Shown here: piece by piece, positions 56,961-64,000 of the stretch
How positions within the stretch are numbered: position 1 is the stretch's first letter
Layout of the letters: each line of letters starts with the position of its first letter
Assembly (NCBI GenBank): GCA_002633005.1
Contig: NMRA01000021.1
Location: 98,052-162,051, forward strand
Length of the DNA: 64,000 nucleotides
Source of the DNA: Phoronis australis
Lineage: Eukaryota; Phoronida; Phoronidae
Direction: 5' to 3'
Notes under the pieces: model-generated
Told to the model about the DNA's origin: nothing
Database searches by the model: none
Seen by the model: the letters and a program-made list of their open reading frames with translations, nothing else
Made by a program: the position numbers and the translations under genes

Positions 56961-56984
56961 AGTTCGTACACTAGTGTACGAACT
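56961..56984. repeat. Perfect 24-bp palindrome
   Basis: The sequence is its own reverse complement, centred on CTAG (half-site AGTTCGTACACT), with no spacer. Possible dimeric protein site, or centre of an old inverted duplication. Confidence 0.85.
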
Positions 56985-57303
56985 AATAGAGAAAACACTG
57001 TAATAGTAAGAGAGCTCCAGCTGAAACTGCCACTCATTTGCAGCATCAGCAACAGAAATTACATCAATCAAAATTGAAGAGTTGGCTCAGAAGCATGAGG
57101 TAGTTGGAACTAGCAGCCCGAAAAAGTTGATTGGAAAGTCTAAATGTATAATGTACAGCAGCCAGTAGGAGGTGAACCTTTTTATGTCATGATTGAGTAC
57201 TAGGCCTGACTAACATAAATGGTGCTGCAAGAAATAACGAGCCATGCAAGATGCTGGTATTTTTAGTTATCCTGAAGTCTGAAGGTTATCAGCAACTAAG
57301 TAA

Positions 57304-57375
57304 TTAGTATAAGACCTTGAGCTTTCCCTTCAACCATTCTTCGGTCAATTCCTCAACTGAACGGATTTCGTACAC
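57304..57375 (-). CDS. Candidate terminal exon, unknown host gene
   Basis: On the minus strand, after GTTTTGTTTTAG, 72 bases encode VYEIRSVEELTEEWLKGKLK and VLY before TAA. The phase is 0. The candidate exon at 61723-61818 upstream on the same strand ends in phase 0 at a donor, so the two would join in frame. The sequence looks like a conserved soluble C-terminus but I cannot name it. Position-only linkage over 4.3 kb is weak evidence. Confidence 0.4.
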   Translation of the reverse strand: MYEIRSVEELTEEWLKGKLKVLY

Positions 57376-59695
57376 CTAAAACAAAACAAAAAAGGTCACA
57401 CTCACTTTCAAAACCGAGTTTCAATGCACTGTCAGTTGTCATTGGTAAGCAGGTTTCAAAGTTGGCAGTTTAGAACAGCAACCCAGCCACTTGTCAGTGA
57501 CTAGGCTGTAGTGGTTGAAAAGACTGATAAATCACAAAATGAATTTCGTGAAGGTCTTACTTGTGCAAACACTCCACTTGGCAAAATACTTTGAATTGAA
57601 AATACGAAACTTAAAGTCCTACTTGCAAGTCTAACAAATGTGAACAATTAAGATGACACTGATTAGTGAAACCATATCATAACAATGTATTGATTGATTC
57701 AACATTTTACATAGGCAGTGGACTTGACGCCACTGACCAACTAAAAATAAATGAGATTTATCTCCCTTAGACCCATGACTGTCTTGGCTGTGTCAGTGAT
57801 AGATTTGTCAGATGAATCACATAATGGGAGCCAGAACATTTTAGACGAATGAATTTATAATGCGCGGTACATGAATGGAGGAATCTAAAGTTATCGCTAT
57901 ATTCTGACAATAGGGATAACTATGAAGGTGACAGAATCGATCGAATGGTCTTCAGAGGAATGTAATCATAAGATCAGCTATCAAACTGTGTGTGAGCCCT
58001 GACTAGCTGACGCACAATTGGATTCTTGCGATGCAATAGATCACGTGGCAAATTTCCTGCATGTTTTGGATATTTACTAGTTATACTTAAATCCGAGTTA
58101 AATACGTAACACACTATGGAGACGTATGAAAACGTTACCTTGACAACTATTTTTTAATGACTGAATGAATTGCCAAGTCTTTTTTCAGGCTCAGTTGATA
58201 CAAAAAGCAGAAATGCAATGAAGGCCAAAATTGCTCTTGTCCAAATTTTCAGGATCATCAATATTCAATTTCTTCTTGAATTTCAAAATCCGAAATTTAT
58301 TGCATAATAAATATCAACATTCTTTGACATCAGAGTGACATGGATGAGTACTTTAAAGCTGCTAAAAACTTTCTTCACAGGTCTATTTGCGCTTACAATG
58401 CCTTTGTATATAATTTAGTTTTCTTAATAACAGAAAATGAACTGAATTTGTGGAATTTCTCACTTCTTTCACAGAATTAGGGATTTCCCCTGGAATTTTT
58501 GTATTTCTAGATATTTTGGGTTTTTAACTGCCAAAATTTCAACATAATCCATCACATTCAACATCGTCTGGCCACAAATCGATCAAAGATTGTTTTGCAG
58601 CAGCCACTATTCAAATTGTTTATTCTTTCTGGTGGTGCTGTTCTTTCCCAGTTTTGAAAAATAAATGTGGCATGCAGCAAGTTACAGGTAAAAGAGAGCT
58701 GCAGCCAAAAACGTTTCTGTTATTTATCACTGCAAAACAGCCAAATGAAATGTGATAGTTTAGAAAACAGAAAACACGGAAATTTATGTTAACTTGTACG
58801 GATAATCAGGGTTTCCACCTATGTTCGAATTGATCTATCGCCAGGATTTTGAGTGACGGCTGAACTGACCAATCAGAACGCAGCATTCTTGACATGTATT
58901 CGTTTGTAAGCCACCATTTTACCTGACAAACAACACATTGCCGGGTAAAAGTTATTGTTTGCGATAGATCAATTGATGCTGTTTCATCTGGAATTCCCCA
59001 GACAGCCATACTATGTTGATTACTGAAACTAATTACTGTGACAAGCAACGTAGTGTACCTGGTGCAAAGCAATAATGATCTGTGGGTTTTCAATATCTAA
59101 TCCGAGATAGTATGAGGCCGCTTTTATAATTATCAAGTGACCCAAATAAAAGTTGGTTTCTAACAAATGGCACGGATTGATCACCATGTTAATTCTAATA
59201 ATACTTATTGCAGGAGAATAAAGACTGTCCCTTGTATTGACCAACTGAAGGTATGATATGTTTAACATATTACAATACTTTTTGAAGACATTTTGAATTT
59301 GTAAAATTCAGTGACAAAGGAGTTTCTATAGTTCCTAATGTTACAACTGAGAAGTAATTACCGGTAAGGTATGATCACTGATTTCCAAAATGCATTGGAA
59401 ATTTGTCACGTGGTCTTCTATTATGTCACAATTGAGTTGGCGAGAAGTGGATGACCGTCAAATTGTGTTGACATTGAAACCGTCGAAATGCATTCGTTCT
59501 AAATGCTGTCGTTGTTGTCCCGATTTCTTAACCTTCACCTTTTGCTATCTTTGAGCAATGGTAATTGATTCTACGACACATTGCGCACAATCGTCAAGGT
59601 TCTTACTAACACTGCCTCATTCATGTTTGTGTTCCATATTACATCCAGGTATTACCCTTCACTTGTAATGTCATGGTCAATCTATCCTTATGGAA
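57376..59695. other. Possible intron with dispersed repeat copy
   Basis: About 58850-58960 is the inverted relative of 4715-4835. A minus-strand frame at 59029-59268 has an exon-like look (LGHLIIIKAASYYLGL ending before CAG-GTACAC), but I found no convincing acceptor. Otherwise nothing is recognised. Confidence 0.4.
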
Positions 59696-60980
59696 GGCTG
59701 TTCCAGCAACATTCCATATGGGAGGGGGGACGGCAGTAGAAATAAAAATTCGTGGGTAGTGGTCTTCAAAAAAAAGCTCAAATTATGGGTGGTCCTTCTT
59801 GATAGAAGTCAAGCATTAAAACTGGGTGGTGTTTTTTGACCTGTCAATGTTGACAGCTTGGTATTATCAGCCAAACACATCTCAAAAGATATCAAAACTC
59901 ATTCACTTGGCAAATACCCTAACATATCCCAAAACAACAAACAGACCCTTGTTGCCAGCGTACAGAATTCTATATGTACACTAAGCCATTAATCAAGTCA
60001 CTGCCAGTGCCGGGCACCTTGATTATGAGCACATGTTTAACTGCAGTCATATTAGAATGAAATGTCTGCAACACTAAACTGGTGTTAACACATATAAGAA
60101 AATTGATGATTTTTAAATAAAAAGTATGAGGATTAAAATAGACAAGTTCCAATATTCACTTGACATAGATCCATGAAATTGAAAAAATCTTTATTGGAAT
60201 TTCAGACACATGGTGAACAGACACCTAGCGGCTGCCAAAAGTATTGCTCACAGGTTTCTGGTAACTGATATGAGTTGTGATCTCATGGATTTTTTCTGCA
60301 CCCACAAAAACTTTGTGGTCGGTCCGTCTGTCATTATCCTTTGTCAATTATCTCAAGAACCGCTTGGTGGATCACGATGAAATTTGGTATCGAGGTACAA
60401 AATGGCAAGGATATGCGCCTGCACCAGTTGATTTCCGGGCGGGTTTGGTTACAATGGTACCCCATATTGGCCGCTTTAGTTTTCGACAAGCCATTCAATT
60501 CCTTGTATGTTGATTATCTCAAAAACTGCTTCACTGATCACTAACAATGAAAGTCAAAATAGAAGAATGTCGCAAGAATGTGCCGGCACCAGTCAATTTT
60601 TGGACGCTGCTGGATTCGACTACTGCGGTACCCCGTTAATTTTTGACAAGACAGGTTGATTATCTCAAAAAGTGCTAGGCACAACTGGAAATTGGCACAA
60701 AAATATATAGCAGGGATGGATGCGTTGACAGAAGTCATTTTCGTTTTGATTCGACCACCCTCTTGGCTACTTAGTTTTTGACGGTAGTTCTTGTCTGTCA
60801 ATCATCTAAGTTCTTAACAGGTCATCCTGGAGGCAATTTGTTTACAAGTGTTGGATTTTATATTTTAACCTATTAAGAAATTATGGGTCATGGGTTGGAG
60901 AAATAAATGAAAAATATGGGCGGTGGGTACGAAATAAAAGCTGCCTTCCCCCCTCCCATGCAGATTTTGCTGGAACAGCC
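59696..60980. mobile_element. Inverted-repeat element, 1.28 kb, non-autonomous
   Basis: The left end GGCTGTTCCAGCAA, then ATGGGAGGGGGGA-GGCAG, is matched by the complement at the right end over about 45 bp with some mismatches. The interior has no coding frame; it contains three degenerate units of about 155 bp. I could not identify a target duplication, so the superfamily is open. Confidence 0.65.
60341..60800 (+). repeat. About 155-bp degenerate tandem repeat, 3 units
   Basis: Units begin near 60341, 60503 and 60656 with (T/G)ATTATCTCAA(A/G)AA. They share CACCAGT(T/C)(G/A)ATTT, GGTACCCC and TTTT(C/T)GACAAG. It lies within the 59.7-61.0 kb element and probably spread with it. Confidence 0.65.
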
Positions 60981-61275
60981 CGGAGCAGAAATAGAAGATT
61001 GTATTACACAATTCAACACTCTAACCTCACCAACCAATCACTTCAGTGGCGACCATTTTCCTAGCTTGCGCTCTTAAAGTCTCGAGCACACTCACAAAAC
61101 ACTCGCTTGTCACTCACATGATTTTCGTAATCTTGTGTGATCTTGCTTTTCTCTAAATATTAACTTGATCTACATAATGCTATCTGGCTGTTTTACTTTT
61201 AGCAAGTCAGCGTTGTAAAAAGACTGAGTGAATCTAAACTAAGAATTGGGTTATTCATGATGCAGTTTTATTTAA

Positions 61276-61635
61276 GTGCCGTCCGCACCCAGACTTAAGT
61301 TACTCCATCCTGGAACAAGTTGTCGCTAGGTCTGAGTGATCGTCCCGACACTAATTCACCTTACTCCACTTCATCGTGGAGGGGTAACTTGTTCCAGGAT
61401 TACTTGCATCACTTTTAATTCCTGAGAGGACACAAACCTGTGGGGCAAGGCGGAAGTAATTATCTGCTGCAGTTACATACTGACGGACCTCCTTTTGTGC
61501 AGCGTATTCGCATCAGCTGTCCTGACAACTTCAGTCTTATTCTAGTTATCGTATATGTCGTGGATGTTCCACTTAAAGTGGGGCAAGTTGCACTAGTGCA
61601 AGTTGTTCTAGGGTAATTCTGTGCGTGGACGGATT
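61276..61635. mobile_element. Small TTAA-flanked MITE
   Basis: TTAA (61272-61275) precedes GTGCCGTCCGCACCCAGA, and GGACGGATT is followed by TTAA (61636-61639). The ends pair imperfectly through CCGTCC-x-C. An internal stem TCCTGGAACAAGTT / AACTTGTTCCAGGA is perfect over 14 bp. The size and TTAA flanks suit a piggyBac- or Kolobok-dependent MITE. Confidence 0.5.
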
Positions 61636-61722
61636 TTAATATCATCTGAACAGATTACATTCAATGGCCTCACAAACGGGAAGTAGTTTGTAAGCAGCAC
61701 TGTAACATATACAAGCACTAAC

Positions 61723-61818
61723 CTTTGTTAATCCAGTTTCCTTGACAAGGTTTGCTTTACTGCCAGCATACAGAATGTGGTCCTCAGGTAGGCTTCCTGG
61801 GAAATAAATGCGCACTTT
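61723..61818 (-). CDS. Candidate internal exon, unknown host gene
   Basis: On the minus strand AACAAATATAG precedes 32 in-phase codons (IYFPGSLPEDHILYAGSKAN, LVKETGLTK) that end at AAAG-GTTAGT. Length is exactly a multiple of three, phase 0 at both ends, matching the candidate terminal exon at 57304-57375. An overlapping frame with a hydrophobic stretch (MSVGKFVRMIFVVHTLFL) is an alternative but has no splice support. I do not recognise the protein. Confidence 0.4.
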
Positions 61819-62030
61819 CTATATTTGTTCATCACCACAGGTGCACCACTGATGATATAGACAACTAGGAACAAAGTATGAACAACAAAGATCATTCTGA
61901 CAAATTTTCCAACTGACATGCGATATCGACACAAAAGCTTGACTAAACAAGAGCAACATGGAGCATTGAAATGCGCCCACTTATGCATCGAAAATGGTGT
62001 GCTTTTAGGTTTTTTTTGTATCATCGAAAT

Positions 62031-63190
62031 GGCCACTAGATGCCGCAAAATATGTCAAATCCGTTTGATAACCAAAAAATGTTGTCATTTCTTTAAAAGA
62101 AAGCCATTTACCAAATTTCATTACAATTTGTCGAGGAACTTCAGAGAAACAGAGGAAAACGAAAAAAATGAAATTGCCACTAGGGGGGCACAGTGTTCGT
62201 TGGATCCGTCTAAAAGTCGTCGTCTTTTGTTAACTTCATATAAATAGACGTGTTAAATTTAATAAAGGAGATACAGGTATGGGTGCAAAAAAAAGCAAAA
62301 CCACCACTAGGAGGCACCACAGTACTCGAAGTCATTGGAAAATCATCAGCAACCGTACCCTTCATAGAAAGAACATACATGCCAACTTTCATCCTTAGCG
62401 CGGTTTGGTGGACGGACGCCAAAAAACAGACTCGAAAACAACAAAAATGGCCACTAGGAGGCACAAACTACGCATCCATCTGAAAGCAAGAGGATAGCGT
62501 CACCTAACTAATATATGTCTTTGAGCCAAATTTTATGGAAATCCGTGTAGGACTTTTGAAGATACAGAGGTAAACGTAAAACACTAAAACTGCCACTAGG
62601 GGGCACACCGATACACCAATCTGTCGGAAATTTGTCGTCGTCTGTTGTCATTTTTTTTAAATACATTTGCTAAATTTAATAAAGATCCTGTAGAACGTTT
62701 AGGAGATACAGCCATGGGCGCAAAATCAAACAAAACTGCCACTAGGAGGCGCCACAGTAGTCGAAGTCGTTGAAAAATCATCGTCAACTGTCTTCTTCAC
62801 AGTAAGAACATACATCCCAATTTTCATAACCATCCTTCAAGTGGTTTGGTTGTTAGAGGGGCAGACGATAAAAAAACGACTCGAAAACAGTAAAAATGGC
62901 CACTAGATGAAGCAAAATGCCTCAAATCCATCCGAAAACTAGAAGAAAGCGTCAACAGATTAATAGATGCCTATGTGCCAAATTTCACGAAAATCAGTCG
63001 AGAACCTTTGAAGATACAGAGGCAAACGTAAAAAACTAAAATTGCCACTAGGGGGCACAGAGGTATTCGGGTCGGTCCGAAACTCATCGCCCTCTGTCGT
63101 CAATCACATAGGAACACGCTAGCCAAATTTCAATAAGATCCTGCAAGGGGTTTAGGAGATACACCCGCAGATGCACGTAGGAGGCATAAA
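62031..63190 (+). repeat. Satellite of ~145-bp units with CTCF-like motifs
   Basis: Eight units, each with CCACTAG followed by (G/A)(G/T)GGC or a decayed form, at 62033, 62177, 62304, 62451, 62593, 62739, 62900 and 63045, plus a ninth decayed one near 63175. Spacing is 127-161 bp, mostly 142-147. Three unit types alternate in the order C-A-B: type A is preceded by CAGAGG(A/T/C)AAACG, type B by GGAGATACAG...GGGCGCAAAA, type C by CTCGAAAACA. The higher-order period is about 416-452 bp. The best motifs (TGCCACTAGGGGGCACA at 62591 and 63043) match the vertebrate CTCF core consensus. Confidence 0.85.
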
Positions 63191-64000
63191 TGGCTTAGAG
63201 ATCATGTGAAATTATTTCTATTTACATTGAGAGTAGTGAAATGACAATGCAATAAGATGGAATTCATCACCACATTTATTGCTTTTTCACAAGCCTAGAA
63301 ACAGGAAGAAATAAAACAACAGTTTTAACATCACCATGTTTTCTTGAAGGAAAAAAGAAGGCAAATTCTTAATGGCTAATGAATACATACAATTTCGGAT
63401 ATAAATCTGTTCTATAAAAATATCAACATTTTTCTTTACACGTTTGGTACAGGGAAGATTCTAAGTTTTGTAGTCGTGAAAATGAGTGATTTCTAATAAC
63501 ATTTTTCTGGAGATATTGTGTTCAATAATTTCACCTCATAGCGATTGAGATAATTTCTGTAAATCGTTCATAGACTGTAATGCACTCGAAACTACTAGGC
63601 TATTAAACATTTCTTCAGCAACTGTGAAGTGGCAGTGCAAGATCAAAGTTCTGTTTTGTGGAAGTCTTAAAAGGGAACTGTATTTTAATCTGAATGAATT
63701 CTGAATAGTTTTCTATGAATTGTTGATTAATTTCACAAATAATTCAACACCAAAAATTAAACTTATGTTCTCTAACGAAGCTCAAAAAATTACCGGCTTG
63801 GAGCGCTGCTTAGTCTCGTGACGTATTTGGCGGGGGCAAAGTCACTGTCCTGTGTTAGCGTGCAATCAATTAGCGTTTTTTATATTGTCGGAATAAGAAA
63901 TTTTAGTGTGAAATTTCGGGTCACAAGGGATACCTGTTTGAGCCGAGGCAACACAAAGTGATACCAAGTCATCGTCATCGTCAGACGAAAATTTGCCGGT
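63191..64000. other. Right-end flank
   Basis: No gene is certain. At the very edge (about 63915-64000) the plus strand could encode GHKGYLFEPRQ followed by a Ser-rich or basic run, reminiscent of the N-terminus of some transposon proteins (YxFEP). The sequence is cut off before this can be judged. Confidence 0.3.

Noticed and set aside
61728-62048. Minus-strand frame with a signal-peptide-like start (MSVGKFVRMIFVVHTLFL)
   Set aside because: The competing frame in the same bases has both splice sites and exact phase. The hydrophobic run lies partly in repeat sequence.
1-64000. CRISPR-like array
   Set aside because: The tandem repeats seen (14, 33, 74, about 110, about 145 and 155 bp) have no unique spacers of uniform length, and the genome is eukaryotic with introns.

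Overview
This is nuclear DNA from a metazoan. It is AT-rich, has GT-AG introns, and carries one multi-exon host gene beside a dense set of decayed transposable elements (TEs). The TE mix (P-type, DUF7869-type, piggyBac, Kolobok-like with THAP, Mutator-like, CACTA-like, non-LTR, a tRNA-derived SINE) is typical of marine invertebrates; I cannot name the species. Two runs of N (11008-11054 and 26273) each sit exactly at the joint of a near-identical direct duplication. That pattern suggests unresolved haplotypes or a scaffolding join.

Layout. 1-14.2 kb, + strand: hexosaminidase D (HEXD, GH20 family), twelve exons and complete except for a short first exon that lies to the left. Its introns hold short repeats and SINE remnants, and a roughly 1.5 kb piece carrying two exons is duplicated across the N gap. 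14.2-16.6 kb: 3' flank with a roughly 110-bp tandem repeat. 16.6-22.5 kb, - strand: a DUF7869-type transposase-like gene whose middle is present three times in tandem (1.81-kb unit), with the true N-terminus only in the rightmost copy and the true C-terminus only at the left end. 23-24.7 kb: gene and transposase fragments. 25.6-28.8 kb, - strand: a P-element-type transposase pseudogene. 28.9-39.7 kb: a SINE, a piggyBac-like tail fused to a non-LTR retroelement that lacks reverse transcriptase, a piggyBac copy with recognisable ends, a Mutator-like fragment and pieces of an unnamed TE gene. 39.9-42.06 kb: a TA-flanked inverted-repeat element with arrays of TTAACCGCCCA-like motifs. 42.5-45.7 kb: a BEN-like remnant, a gag zinc-knuckle remnant and a second, decayed P-type copy. 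46.07-47.40 kb: a TTAA-flanked fold-back element carrying a broken THAP gene. 48.2-52.3 kb: a SANT/Myb-like gene split by a gag fragment, then a CACTA-like transposase ruin. 52.3-64 kb: little coding sequence, with two candidate host exons on the - strand, several hairpins, inverted-repeat elements and a satellite of about 145-bp units, each carrying a motif very like the CTCF consensus.

The least expected result is that the P-type transposase and the DUF7869-type protein, which have different catalytic halves, share a homologous N-terminal module of about 230 residues reaching to the start codon. The second is the structured satellite at 62.0-63.2 kb with CTCF-like motifs at near-nucleosomal spacing. 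No calls were checked against a database; family names rest on motifs read by eye.
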